From Legionella quateirensis (GTDB taxonomy: Bacteria; Pseudomonadota; Gammaproteobacteria; Legionellales; Legionellaceae): DNA of 64,000 nt. A program made the position numbers and the translations under genes. Below are positions 17,329-26,287 of this stretch, one piece after another. The notes under the pieces were generated by a model. That model was given only the letters and a program-made list of their open reading frames with translations. It made no database searches and was not told the DNA's origin. The stretch lies in the NCBI RefSeq assembly GCF_001467955.1, contig NZ_LNYR01000006.1:1-64000 (forward strand), read 5' to 3'. Each line of letters begins with the position of its first letter. Positions within the stretch are counted from its first letter, which is position 1.

Positions 17329-17655
17329 GTTCTGAATACAATCTATTGATGTTGTGTTCCTGTTCCATCGTGCTCCCAGTATCGTTTATTCAAGTCTTAA
17401 ATTGGGCGAGATTGCTACAGGCTAGGTTGCAAAACACCTTAAATGCATCGAACTCATTCATTAGGGACAAGAGCATTTTGCCAATCATCCATACTAAGAT
17501 GCCACAACGATCAAAAGGCAAGATGCGCCGCCAATTACATAGTAGATTTTATTTACTCTACTTTAGCGTTCTACGCCTTGGTAAACAGATTGCTTTTATA
17601 AAACATCTCATAAGATAATGAACTCTACCTCCTATTTGCTATTAAGAACTGTTGA
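17329..17655. other. Intergenic region with no convincing gene
   Basis: A 90-codon frame (17346-17618) is present but has no ribosome binding site and an unlikely composition, and it matches nothing I know. No repeat or hairpin stands out. Confidence 0.45.
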
Positions 17656-18300
17656 ATGATATTTTACTTTTTATTGGTGATACATATTCTATGCGGCAGT
17701 ATTTCCTTAGCCTGCTCTGTAGCAGCCATTGCCACTCCCAAAGGAAGTAAAACCCACAAAAAGTATGGTCGTTATTTTTTTTATGGAATGACAGGAATTT
17801 TTCTAACGGCGTTGCCAATGGCCATGATCAAATCCAATATTTTTCTTTTTTTAATCGCCATTTTTAGCTATTACCTGGCTTATAGTGGTTTTCGTTATGC
17901 CAGACGACGTGAACCAGCTATACCAAAATCAGACTGGATAATTTGTTCGGCTATGATCTTAGCGTCCATTATGATGATCATCATGGGATTTTGGTATTTT
18001 AATACCGATAAGGTTCAATCCGCAGTTCTATTAATTTTTGGTTTACTAGGAGGCAATTTTAGTTTTAGTGATGCATTGATTTATTATAAAGGTCAAGTTC
18101 CATATAAACTTAGAATTACCCGACATTTAGGAGCAATGTTAGGAGGAACTATTGCTGTATTTACTGCATTCCTGGTCACCAATATTACTATTGAACACTC
18201 TATTTACCTTTGGTTAGGGCCTACAGTTCTCTTTACACCAATAATCATTTACTGGACAAATAGAGTTAAAAAAAACAAAGGCTTATTGAATTTTCAATAA
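17656..18300 (+). CDS. DUF2306-like integral membrane protein
   Basis: A 214-residue protein with about six or seven membrane segments spread through its length. It starts at FYFLLVIHILCGSISLACS, with the conserved small-residue motif HKKYGRYFFYGM following the first segment. The pattern fits the DUF2306 family of unknown function. Its stop codon lies inside the terminator hairpin it shares with the phasin gene. Confidence 0.7.
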   Translation: MIFYFLLVIHILCGSISLACSVAAIATPKGSKTHKKYGRYFFYGMTGIFLTALPMAMIKSNIFLFLIAIFSYYLAYSGFRYARRREPAIPKSDWIICSAMILASIMMIIMGFWYFNTDKVQSAVLLIFGLLGGNFSFSDALIYYKGQVPYKLRITRHLGAMLGGTIAVFTAFLVTNITIEHSIYLWLGPTVLFTPIIIYWTNRVKKNKGLLNFQ

Positions 18301-18306
18301 GCCTTT
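18277..18306. terminator. Bidirectional terminator between DUF2306 gene and phasin gene
   Basis: Perfect 14-base arms (18277-18290 and 18293-18306) are flanked by A-rich sequence on the left and T-rich on the right, so it works as an intrinsic terminator on the plus strand and reasonably on the minus strand. It overlaps the end of the upstream coding region. Confidence 0.85.
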
Positions 18307-18333
18307 ATGATGTTCTCATCGAATCTTCGGATA

Positions 18334-18624
18334 TTATTTAGTTTCAGTAGCTGTTTTTTTAGCTTCTTTAACTAATCCTAACATTGCTTTTTCAATAATC
18401 TGAAAAGACTGTTGCATATAATCTAAAGCTTTGTGACCATTTTCAACAGCCAGATTAATTTGCTTTTCCAGAACTTCTTCAGGTTTTTTAACATGAGCAA
18501 GTTCATCAGGTTTTAGATAACTCAGACCTTGTAAGGTTTTAACATTCAATTCCGCTATAGCTTGAAAAGGCTCTTGTAGTTTTTTGGCCATTTCACTCCA
18601 TTTATCAAAATTTGCCTGGTTCAT
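18334..18624 (-). CDS. Phasin family protein
   Basis: A 96-residue amphipathic helical protein that coats polyhydroxyalkanoate granules. Visible phasin features are NFDKWSEMAKKLQEPFQAI at the start, LSYLKPDEL, and a lysine-rich, threonine-containing tail (KEAKKTATETK). The start is the ATG ending at 18624, with GGAG six bases upstream; a start nine codons earlier is not supported. It is last in the minus-strand cluster after phaR and the phaB pair. Confidence 0.85.
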   Translation of the reverse strand: MNQANFDKWSEMAKKLQEPFQAIAELNVKTLQGLSYLKPDELAHVKKPEEVLEKQINLAVENGHKALDYMQQSFQIIEKAMLGLVKEAKKTATETK

Positions 18625-18724
18625 GATTTTCTCCAATATGTTGCATTGCACAATTTAATAATAGGCCCTATATACAATAATTGTCAATGTATTTTAAAAT
18701 ATATTTTTGCACTGCACCATTAGT

Positions 18725-19123
18725 TTACCCTTTAAATAGTTTCTGCCATTGCTGCATCATTTGCTGCATTTGATTATTCCAGGTTTCTGTTGCCTGTTGA
18801 TATGGATTATTTTGTAAGGGTTTATCCATAGCCTGAAACATTTGTTCCATCATAGCTTTTAATGAAACATGCATGGGATGGTTTGCCAATGAAATGATCT
18901 GTCGCAAAATTTCAGGAGATAGAAATTGAGTAGGACCCGCTTCCATATCGACAATAATCTGCAGCAATACTGAATTAGTCAGATCTTTCCCAGTTTCTGA
19001 GTCTTCAATTCTGAATGCAACGCCATCTACTACATAACGTTGTAACTGTTCCAGAGTGATGTATTGACTGGTTTCAGTATCATAAAGTCTACGATTTTTA
19101 TATTTTTTAATTAAACGGGTCAT
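18725..19123 (-). CDS. phaR: Polyhydroxyalkanoate synthesis repressor PhaR
   Basis: Represses phasin and related genes and itself binds PHB. The N-terminal PHB_acc_N domain is unmistakable (IKKYKNRRLYDTETSQYITL), and a PHB_acc domain follows. The 132-residue product ends in a glutamine/methionine-rich tail (QMQQMMQQWQKLFKG). I use the ATG ending at 19123 and not the TTG four codons upstream, because it places the conserved TRLIKKYKNRR at the start as in other PhaR proteins. Confidence 0.92.
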   Translation of the reverse strand: MTRLIKKYKNRRLYDTETSQYITLEQLQRYVVDGVAFRIEDSETGKDLTNSVLLQIIVDMEAGPTQFLSPEILRQIISLANHPMHVSLKAMMEQMFQAMDKPLQNNPYQQATETWNNQMQQMMQQWQKLFKG

Positions 19124-19154
19124 AAGAAATCTCAAAAGTTAAATGCATTATAGT

Positions 19155-19901
19155 TTAATACATATGTAATCCACCGTTAACGCTGAGATTTGCACCTGTC
19201 ATATAACGACTTTTTTCACTGATCAAAAACTCTATAGCCCAAGCGATTTCCTGTGGTTCAGCCAATCTTTTTGCCGGTATTAACTCAATAATGCTTTGCA
19301 GAATGTCGGGCCTGATCCCTTGCATTAATCGTGTATTGACATATCCAGGAGAAATACTGTTTACAGTAATATTTTTACTCATTAACTCTTGAGCCAGACT
19401 TTTAGTAAAACCATAGACGCCAGCTTTTGATGCAGCATAATTTGCCTGGGAAAATTGGCCTTTTTGAGCGTTTACTGAAGATACATTGACGATCCGCCCG
19501 GAACCCTGTGCTTTCATGCTCTCAACAACTTGTCGAGTCACATTAAACATACCATCAAGATTAACGCGTAATACCTCATCCCATTGTTGTTTCGTCATTT
19601 TAGTAAATACGGCGTCGCGAGTAATACCCGCGTTATTTATCAATGCATCAATAGGTCCCAATTCTTTTATGAGGACACTAATCACTTCCTGACATTGATC
19701 AAAATCGGTAACATCCATATGCCGAAATGATATATTTTTATAGCCCTGTTCACGCAATTCTTGTTTCCAGGCCTTTCCTTTTTCGTCCGAAATCAGGTCA
19801 AGTGCAATGACATGCTTATAACTCGCATCCAATTCTTTTGCGACCGCAGTACCAATATCGCCTGTCCCACCTGTAATCAATACAACATTATTATTCTGCA
19901 T
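19155..19901 (-). CDS. phaB: Acetoacetyl-CoA reductase (SDR), copy 1
   Basis: NADPH-dependent reductase making 3-hydroxybutyryl-CoA for PHB synthesis. The 248-residue short-chain dehydrogenase has the cofactor loop TGGTGDIG, NNAG near residue 90, the catalytic Ser (VNVSSVNAQKGQFSQ) and YAASKAG. The C-terminus SVNGGLHMY is typical of PhaB. It lies 93 bp after a close paralogue and just before phaR. No phaA or phaC is in the window, so the rest of the pathway is elsewhere. Confidence 0.92.
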   Translation of the reverse strand: MQNNNVVLITGGTGDIGTAVAKELDASYKHVIALDLISDEKGKAWKQELREQGYKNISFRHMDVTDFDQCQEVISVLIKELGPIDALINNAGITRDAVFTKMTKQQWDEVLRVNLDGMFNVTRQVVESMKAQGSGRIVNVSSVNAQKGQFSQANYAASKAGVYGFTKSLAQELMSKNITVNSISPGYVNTRLMQGIRPDILQSIIELIPAKRLAEPQEIAWAIEFLISEKSRYMTGANLSVNGGLHMY

Positions 19902-19994
19902 GAAATTCTCTTTTTAATTATGACAATAGGCTCAAAAGTTTCAAATACTTCTGGCAAAGTACACAGCACTCTGTTGTTACATGCCAGAATCTAT

Positions 19995-20735
19995 TTACAT
20001 GTATTGGCCACCATTTACATCAAGATTAGCACCTGTAATGAATCCACTGTCAGGAGAAGACAAAAATGCGACTGCATCCGCTACTTCCCGAGGATATCCT
20101 AATCGACCAACCGGAATATTTGCTATGATCGAACTGAGCACTTCTTCTTTAACAGCAGCCAGCATTGGGGTTTCTATATATCCAGGAGAAATCGTATTCA
20201 CAGTAATCCCTTTACTTGCTACTTCTAATGCAAGGCTCTTGGTAAATCCAAACAACGCTGCCTTGGTTGAAGCATAATTGCATTGACCAAATTGTCCTTT
20301 TCGCCCATTAATAGAGGAGATACTGATTATTCGGCCATAGCCTTTTTCCAACATTACAGGAATGACATTACGAGTCATGTTAAATACACTGGTCAGATTG
20401 GCATCCAATACATGTTGCCATTGTTGAGGAGTCATTTTTCGCAGGCTGCAGTCTTGAGTAATGCCTGCATTGTTAACCAGGACGTCGATACGACCGTATC
20501 GCTCCATAATCAGCGTAGTAATTTTTTCACAATCACTGTACTGGGCAATATCGCCATAAACTATATCAATATCATAACCCAGTTGCTTTTGTTCTGCCTG
20601 CCATTGTTTTGCTTCTTCGTGGCGTCCATCCTTAAAATAACAAGCAACAACCTTGAAATCCGTCGATAAACGTTGACTTATTGCAGACCCTATTCCACCG
20701 GTTCCTCCGGTAACAACAGCTATCATTTGTTCCAT
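19995..20735 (-). CDS. phaB: Acetoacetyl-CoA reductase (SDR), copy 2
   Basis: Paralogue of the gene at 19155, 246 residues, with TGGTGGIG, NNAGITQD, SSINGRKGQFGQ and YASTKAA, ending DVNGGQYM. The ATG has GGGAG five bases upstream. The two copies are clearly diverged, so this is an old tandem duplication and not a recent one. The two may differ in cofactor or chain-length preference, which the sequence alone cannot show. Confidence 0.92.
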   Translation of the reverse strand: MEQMIAVVTGGTGGIGSAISQRLSTDFKVVACYFKDGRHEEAKQWQAEQKQLGYDIDIVYGDIAQYSDCEKITTLIMERYGRIDVLVNNAGITQDCSLRKMTPQQWQHVLDANLTSVFNMTRNVIPVMLEKGYGRIISISSINGRKGQFGQCNYASTKAALFGFTKSLALEVASKGITVNTISPGYIETPMLAAVKEEVLSSIIANIPVGRLGYPREVADAVAFLSSPDSGFITGANLDVNGGQYM

Positions 20736-20822
20736 AACAACTCCCTGTTTTGAAATGACTACTGAATGACATTACTACAAAGTAAATTGCGCCACTTGTC
20801 AATGGCTGCTCCCTCAGTTTAT

Positions 20823-22109
20823 TCAAATGAATAAACTATATACAATTAAAAATAAAACCTGCACTGCAGTGACGGTAAGTCCATTTTGGATCATGGCTTT
20901 GACGTTTTCACTACCTGCAAAGCCCATTGCAGCAAACATATTAGCTCCCGGATAGGCATAATTTGTCACACGGGTGGCAAATAACATACATAACGCAAAC
21001 GAGATCATGGGCAATTGCAACAAAATAACCGATGGAGAAAAGAGCTGATGCAACATTTTGATTGTTGCTTCAGCAGCTCCGGGCATGCCAAAAGCACCGG
21101 TGAACCCTATTAACATGGACAATACCGGTTTGCCACCCAACTGAATCAAAGGCGTTAAAAGTTGGGTGAGAGCATCAAATCCTCCTGCCTGATGAATCAA
21201 CGACATAAAAGGATCAAATAATATAAATAAAAAAAACAAATGCAGGCTTTTTTGCATCCCCGTAACTATCAAACCAAATATCTGCTTCATACTTAATTTA
21301 GTCATGAATCCAGTTATAAACGCTAAAAATAACATTACAAAAATAACATAAGAGGTTTTGGCCTGAGCGAATAAACCATAGACTACACAAACAAAAAAAG
21401 CGAATAAAAAAATTAATGTTGTTCGCTTTTGCTGCCTACTGGGAATAAAGGGTTCAGAGCTGTCTTCATTTTCGCAGAGTTCATGAGCATACTGTCTTTG
21501 TAATCGTGATGCCATAATCCAGGTAGTAATTAAAGTAACCAAAGCCACTGGAAGAGCAGCATAAAGAAACACAGTCCCATAGCTAAGACCAGTAACACCC
21601 AATAAAGTAACCACCGGAGGAGCAAAAGGCCCCAGGATTAAGGCTTCTTCAGCAGAAGCCTGCATTAATACAGCCAGGCTTGGACGTGATAATCCGACGG
21701 AACCGGCAACCGGGCGCAAACTGGGAGCAAGAATGGCTAATCCTCCAGCCAATGTTCCAAGTAAAGCCACAATGATAAAGGAAGAGAGCACAATACCCGT
21801 TTTTGCGCGTCGTTGCGTATTAATTCCTATTCCATAAACGATTTGATGGACTAAAGTATGACTGACCTGAGTGTGTGTTAACACCTCTCCCAATCCTCGA
21901 CCCAACATGATGATAAAACCAACTAGCGCCATAAAGGAGCCTAAAGCATCTGCCATGGTATTGCCAATGGCAATTGGACTGCTCAGATTCCACAAAAAAC
22001 CTAATCCAACGCAAAGTGCCGTAGCCACCAGAGGATCTACATTGCGAAATAACATCACGGCATAAAGAATAATAATCGATAAACTGGCTAACTGAATGTA
22101 ATAAGACAT
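20823..22109 (-). CDS. Twelve-TM ion-transporter-superfamily permease
   Basis: A 428-residue membrane protein with about 11-12 hydrophobic segments and the two-fold repeat typical of ion-transporter-superfamily (Na+/H+ antiporter or GntP/CitM-like) carriers. Conserved small-residue stretches occur in each half (FGMPGAAEATIKM; SAEEALILGPFAPPVV). It starts at an ATG that shares one base with the stop of the epimerase gene (TAATG), so the two are coupled. That context suggests uptake of the epimerase substrate, perhaps a dipeptide or hydroxy/amino acid, but this is inference. Confidence 0.7.
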   Translation of the reverse strand: MSYYIQLASLSIIILYAVMLFRNVDPLVATALCVGLGFLWNLSSPIAIGNTMADALGSFMALVGFIIMLGRGLGEVLTHTQVSHTLVHQIVYGIGINTQRRAKTGIVLSSFIIVALLGTLAGGLAILAPSLRPVAGSVGLSRPSLAVLMQASAEEALILGPFAPPVVTLLGVTGLSYGTVFLYAALPVALVTLITTWIMASRLQRQYAHELCENEDSSEPFIPSRQQKRTTLIFLFAFFVCVVYGLFAQAKTSYVIFVMLFLAFITGFMTKLSMKQIFGLIVTGMQKSLHLFFLFILFDPFMSLIHQAGGFDALTQLLTPLIQLGGKPVLSMLIGFTGAFGMPGAAEATIKMLHQLFSPSVILLQLPMISFALCMLFATRVTNYAYPGANMFAAMGFAGSENVKAMIQNGLTVTAVQVLFLIVYSLFI

Positions 22110-23212
22110 TAGCGGATCTCTCCAATCCGATTTAATCCTTGCGAGATCCCTTCAATACCCAAACCCGGCTTGTCTGAAAGAATAATTTGAGTACCAAGGC
22201 ATTGTGCGCCGCCAAGAATATAATTGTCGCGAATCAAATAAATGGGATCGAGGTCAGCATAAAAGATATCCGGTTTACTTAAAGCAAAACTGGCTACAGC
22301 AGCTACTCCGATAGGTGACTCCAGCATACAACCAACCATTATGTCCATCCTTGCTGCTTTAGCGATGTTATATATCGCTTGAGCGTTTTCTATACCACCT
22401 GATTTCATTAACTTGATATTGACTCCATCGCATGCATCAATTTTTGCCAAATTCAGTGTATCTTCGGGTGAAAAGCACGCTTCATCAGCAATGATGGAGC
22501 AATCAACCCGGTCGCTAATAGCCTTCAAATGAGCTAGGTCGCAAGCATCAACAGGTTGCTCCACTAAAGGAATATTCAATTGATGGTGTTTGAATGAATC
22601 AATCACCTCAAGCGCATCGTCATAAGACCATCCTTGATTCGCATCAACAAGCAAGGTAATGCCATTACCCACTGCCTTACGAATTGTGCGAATCCGTTGG
22701 ATGTCGTCAATCGGATTTAATCCCAATTTTATTTTTATAGTGCGATGCCCTTGTTTGACCCAATCCATTGCATCACTCACCATCTCATTAACGGCATTAA
22801 CGCTTATGGTAATACACGAATTAATGCTGTTACTATTACCGCCCAATAACTTATACAGTGGCAAACCACAATTTTGGGCAAATAAATCATGAAGAGCCAT
22901 ATCAATAGCCGCTTTTGCGGAAGAATTACCGGCTAAGTTCTGGTTATTCATCTGCAATAATAAATTCAACTCTGAAATGCTTCGTCCAATTAATTGAGGC
23001 CCAAGAATGTCTTTAATTGCGGTCACAATAGATGCGGTACTGTCACCAGTAATCGCTGGAGTTGATGCTGCTGACCCATAGCCTATATTGCCACGATCTG
23101 TTTTGATCATCACCACCACATCATCAACACAATCTGTACGTCTTACAGCAGTAATAAATGGACGAATCAGTGGTATGGTCAATTGCGCAATATGAATTTC
23201 CTTAATAATCAT
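22109..23212 (-). CDS. Enolase-superfamily dipeptide epimerase (YcjG/MLE subgroup)
   Basis: A 367-residue protein of the muconate-lactonizing subgroup. The N-terminal capping domain is followed by the barrel with KIKLG (catalytic KxK near residue 160) and metal ligands in DANQGW, EQP and DEA. A second lysine is in NIKLMKSGG, and CMLESPIG closes the barrel. This set matches L-Ala-D/L-Glu epimerases, which recycle murein peptides. I start at the ATG ending at 23212, with AGGTG seven bases upstream. It is first in an operon with the permease. Confidence 0.82.
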   Translation of the reverse strand: MIIKEIHIAQLTIPLIRPFITAVRRTDCVDDVVVMIKTDRGNIGYGSAASTPAITGDSTASIVTAIKDILGPQLIGRSISELNLLLQMNNQNLAGNSSAKAAIDMALHDLFAQNCGLPLYKLLGGNSNSINSCITISVNAVNEMVSDAMDWVKQGHRTIKIKLGLNPIDDIQRIRTIRKAVGNGITLLVDANQGWSYDDALEVIDSFKHHQLNIPLVEQPVDACDLAHLKAISDRVDCSIIADEACFSPEDTLNLAKIDACDGVNIKLMKSGGIENAQAIYNIAKAARMDIMVGCMLESPIGVAAVASFALSKPDIFYADLDPIYLIRDNYILGGAQCLGTQIILSDKPGLGIEGISQGLNRIGEIR

Positions 23213-23333
23213 GCAAGCACCTTTTTTAAAAATTATTGCGACCAATACTTTATAATAAATTCCCTTATTCTTTTACACCATAAATAACACATTAAATAAC
23301 TTCGCATGCTCTTTATTTAAACAAATTAGTTGT

Positions 23334-23339
23334 TATAAT
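23334..23339 (+). promoter_or_regulatory. Extended -10 promoter for the effector-like gene
   Basis: TGT followed by a consensus TATAAT lies about 30 bases before the GTG start at 23369, giving a short 5' leader. No strong -35 is visible, as expected for an extended -10 promoter. Confidence 0.55.
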
Positions 23340-23368
23340 GCACATGGAATTTATATTTGGAGCAATTG

Positions 23369-24703
23369 GTGAGCGCGCGACAACAATTATCTCAATTTTT
23401 ACAAACCCATCACATGCCGTATGAAATACCTGCTGAGATAAAAGATGACGAACACGTAGTCAACCCAATTCTCGCTGTTTGTGAACACTTAATCCATGCC
23501 CGTCCGTCGTTATTAAAACCAGGCCATCTAAACAATCTTGAATCTCTAATGAGAGTAGCTCGGGATGCGCATTTTTTTACAGGCAATTATAACGGTCAGC
23601 AAGTCTCCTGGAGACCTCTAGCCTTTCAATTAGCCATCACTAGATTAGCTTCAGAAACTCCTTCTGTATTGAATCAAGATACTTTTGATGGCATTTGCCG
23701 AATCACCACGGCAAATCTGGATCAAAGGGATATTGAATTAGTAGCTCAATGTTTCATCTATATGAATAGAAGACGTCTTCTTACAAAAACAAACATCAAG
23801 GATTTAGTTGAGAAAGTCATCAATGCTCCTCTGCGACTGAAAACAGGTACCCTTCAATTGGAAATTAGTGCAAATGGGCATACAGAGTCCGTAAACGGTC
23901 CAGATATGAATGAGCGGAGCTGCGCGGAAACATTGAATAATTGGCTCTCTGCTTGCCATTGGTTAAGACCAGCCGACTTTAGCCTTATGATGCGAAGTGC
24001 CTGTCGTGAAGATGTATTATTTATTTACATGCAAAAATTGTTTGAAAAGAGACTGAACACACCCGCCAATTGTCAGGCTTTAATAGACAGCGGCATATCG
24101 GTTGACTCAATTCGTAACGGACTCAAAGTAGGCACTCAAAAGGAATTTAATGAGAGTCTATTCCAAATCTGTGATCTTAAATTGCACGGTCTGAAAACGA
24201 AAATTAACTCTATTAAAATGGGTGATGATGAGAATGCTGCATTCTCCATACAGAATCAGGCATTATCTGTTTATAAACTACTATGCAGCTTAAGAAATTC
24301 CAGGGAGACTCAGTGTGATCCACGAAAGTTCCTTCACACTATAGTTGTCATTCACAACGCATTACCTACTCAAGATAACCAACCAAAACAATCGGATATA
24401 GATGAGCTTATCGCTACGGGATATGGTGCAAAAGGGCATCCTTCTGAATTATGGCAAACAGCAGGAATCCTGATGATGAGTTTAGGTACTGCAATCGCAA
24501 CTGCCGCAGGGATTGCGCTTTGTGTCAGTACCTTGGGTATTGCTGCACCGCTAAGTATCAGTATTGCCGCGGTAGGTGTTGCCAGCGTCCTCACAGGTGC
24601 GGGATTCTTCGCCTATGGTTCAACCCGATCCGGATTATCTAAAAACATCATGGATTTAACTAACGCGATACAACATCCAGTACCACAATCTGTTTTTGGA
24701 TAA
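23369..24703 (+). CDS. Unknown protein with C-terminal hydrophobic hairpin; effector candidate
   Basis: A 444-residue protein with no family I recognise. The first 360 residues are soluble and mostly helical. Residues around 370-425 form two long, glycine/alanine-rich hydrophobic stretches (ILMMSLGTAIATAAGIALCV and SIAAVGVASVLTGAGFFAYG) separated by only a few residues, followed by a polar tail ending QSVFG. A membrane hairpin near the C-terminus without a signal peptide is common among Legionella Dot/Icm effectors that act on host membranes. The start is the GTG at 23369, with GGAG six bases upstream, and not the TTG at 23357 in which that site would be internal. I recall an effector in this neighbourhood of L. 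pneumophila but cannot confirm it. Confidence 0.75.
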   Translation: MSARQQLSQFLQTHHMPYEIPAEIKDDEHVVNPILAVCEHLIHARPSLLKPGHLNNLESLMRVARDAHFFTGNYNGQQVSWRPLAFQLAITRLASETPSVLNQDTFDGICRITTANLDQRDIELVAQCFIYMNRRRLLTKTNIKDLVEKVINAPLRLKTGTLQLEISANGHTESVNGPDMNERSCAETLNNWLSACHWLRPADFSLMMRSACREDVLFIYMQKLFEKRLNTPANCQALIDSGISVDSIRNGLKVGTQKEFNESLFQICDLKLHGLKTKINSIKMGDDENAAFSIQNQALSVYKLLCSLRNSRETQCDPRKFLHTIVVIHNALPTQDNQPKQSDIDELIATGYGAKGHPSELWQTAGILMMSLGTAIATAAGIALCVSTLGIAAPLSISIAAVGVASVLTGAGFFAYGSTRSGLSKNIMDLTNAIQHPVPQSVFG

Positions 24704-24987
24704 CGATACAAAATAAACTATATTGAGCACACTATTCATCAGTGGTTTGACTTGAAACTTGGTTTATAGAGATAAATGTTTGCCTTCTTCACAGATAAGA
24801 CAGATTTTTATCCTATACAGCGATTTATTTGTCTATTATTCTACTCATGATAGAAATGAATTGTACCAATATTTTGAACAGCAATAATTCATCAATTGAA
24901 ATCCCTTGTGGTTGTTCAGAATATAAGACATCGCAAAACAGACTCATTTGGTTTCAAAGGAATAGGTCTAATTGAATGGAGACTCAT

Positions 24988-25668
24988 ATGAAAACGGCAT
25001 TGATCACAGGAGCTAATCGAGGAATTGGTCTTGAACTAGCTCGTCAACTAAAAGGAAAGGGCTATTATGTGATTGGCTGCTGCCGAAATCCTGCACAAGC
25101 AAATGAATTGAACCAATATGCTGATGAGATCATTCAATTGGATGTCACTCAGGATAATGACATAGCTTCTTTGCAGCAATCACTCAAGAACAGCCCCATT
25201 GATTTGCTGGTAAATAATGCTGGGATAACCGGGGAGCAAGGTGTCACTACAGGCAATATTAACAGATCCAATTTTATCAATGTATTAAACGTCAATTGCA
25301 TTAGTGTTGTTAAATTAAGTGATGCCCTGCTACCGAACATTCAGGCCAGTCAGGAAAAAAGTATTTTAGTCATCAGCTCTCGAGTGGGAAGTATCGCAGA
25401 TAATGACCAAGGCAGATCCTATGCTTATCGTACCAGCAAGGCAGCTTTAAATTGCGCCATGCACAGCTTTGCCATAGATGTAAAAGATAAAGGAGTTCAT
25501 GTAATGCTTATTCATCCGGGCTGGGTAAAAACAAACTTGGGTGGGCCTGACGCGTTAATTGATGTTCAAACCAGTGTTACAGGTATGCTCGCTCAAGCTG
25601 AAAAAGAACTATCCAGGAGCCACGCCGATAAACTGCATCGTTTTGATGGTGGTGTGATTCCCTGGTAA
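24988..25668 (+). CDS. Short-chain dehydrogenase/reductase, C-factor-like
   Basis: A 226-residue classical-type SDR. It has TGANRGIG for the cofactor, NNAG near residue 77, catalytic Ser in VISSRVGS, and YRTSKAALN as the YxxxK motif. The sequence HPGWVKTNLGGPDALIDV places it with the C-factor/sniffer-like carbonyl reductases. GGAG lies six bases before the ATG at 24988, which I prefer to the ATG four codons upstream. The substrate is unknown. Confidence 0.88.
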   Translation: MKTALITGANRGIGLELARQLKGKGYYVIGCCRNPAQANELNQYADEIIQLDVTQDNDIASLQQSLKNSPIDLLVNNAGITGEQGVTTGNINRSNFINVLNVNCISVVKLSDALLPNIQASQEKSILVISSRVGSIADNDQGRSYAYRTSKAALNCAMHSFAIDVKDKGVHVMLIHPGWVKTNLGGPDALIDVQTSVTGMLAQAEKELSRSHADKLHRFDGGVIPW

Positions 25669-25702
25669 TAATGAATATTCGTTAGCTTTCTATAAACTTC
25701 CT

Positions 25703-25737
25703 CTTTGTACGTGACAAAAAATCAGTCATGTACAAAG
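25703..25737. terminator. Bidirectional terminator
   Basis: Thirteen-base arms (25703-25715 and 25725-25737) pair with one G-U position. The loop is short, and the downstream side is T-containing on both strands. It sits between the convergent SDR and hypothetical genes. Confidence 0.8.
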
Positions 25738-25747
25738 AAATTTCCTA

Positions 25748-26059
25748 TTATAAATGTGGCACCCTGCTTTCATGTTCTGGAAGTTCAGTAACCTTCTGTT
25801 TTAATTCACTCAGAACAGCCGTATGGTTATTCAACCAGGATGTTTTGATTGATCGTTCCTGTTCATAATGTGTATTAACTTGGGCTATATGAGACTGACC
25901 CATCTTCCTGATTTTAGGAATTTCGGCTCTGGACTTATCACTTGCAAAAAATCCAAACATTGATATTCCAACACTAAAGGAGATTCTTTGTTCAATATCA
26001 CGTACAGCGCTCACTTTTTGCTCTTCAAGATCACGCATAAAAAGTTCTTCAAGTTTCAT
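25748..26059 (-). CDS. Small hypothetical protein
   Basis: A 103-residue charged, largely helical protein that I do not recognise. A short hydrophobic patch (SFSVGISMFGFFA) near residue 30 is too weak for a secure membrane segment. The rest is rich in basic residues and helix formers. It has its own terminator downstream and sits between convergent and same-strand neighbours with no operon partner. Confidence 0.55.
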   Translation of the reverse strand: MKLEELFMRDLEEQKVSAVRDIEQRISFSVGISMFGFFASDKSRAEIPKIRKMGQSHIAQVNTHYEQERSIKTSWLNNHTAVLSELKQKVTELPEHESRVPHL

Positions 26060-26287
26060 TCAAACATTCACACTGAATAACAAAGGGGCATATAATAACA
26101 TTTTCAAACAATTACGCAAACTGTAGCTTAATTGTTATACAAAAATCACTCGAGCATCAAGACAGAGAACTTGAATATCACCGGTGAAGTACTTCAAACT
26201 GTTTTTGATCCATTTAAAATCGATATTCAAAAACCAATTCTCAACATGCATACCTGATTTGTATAAAAAGGGAATTATCATTCGGGA

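Noticed and set aside
17346-17618. 90-codon plus-strand frame
   Set aside because: No ribosome binding site, no recognisable motif and implausible composition.
23240-23360. PmrA or CpxR box upstream of the effector-like gene
   Set aside because: I looked for the tandem half-sites used by Legionella effector genes and found none that fit. Only the extended -10 is clear.
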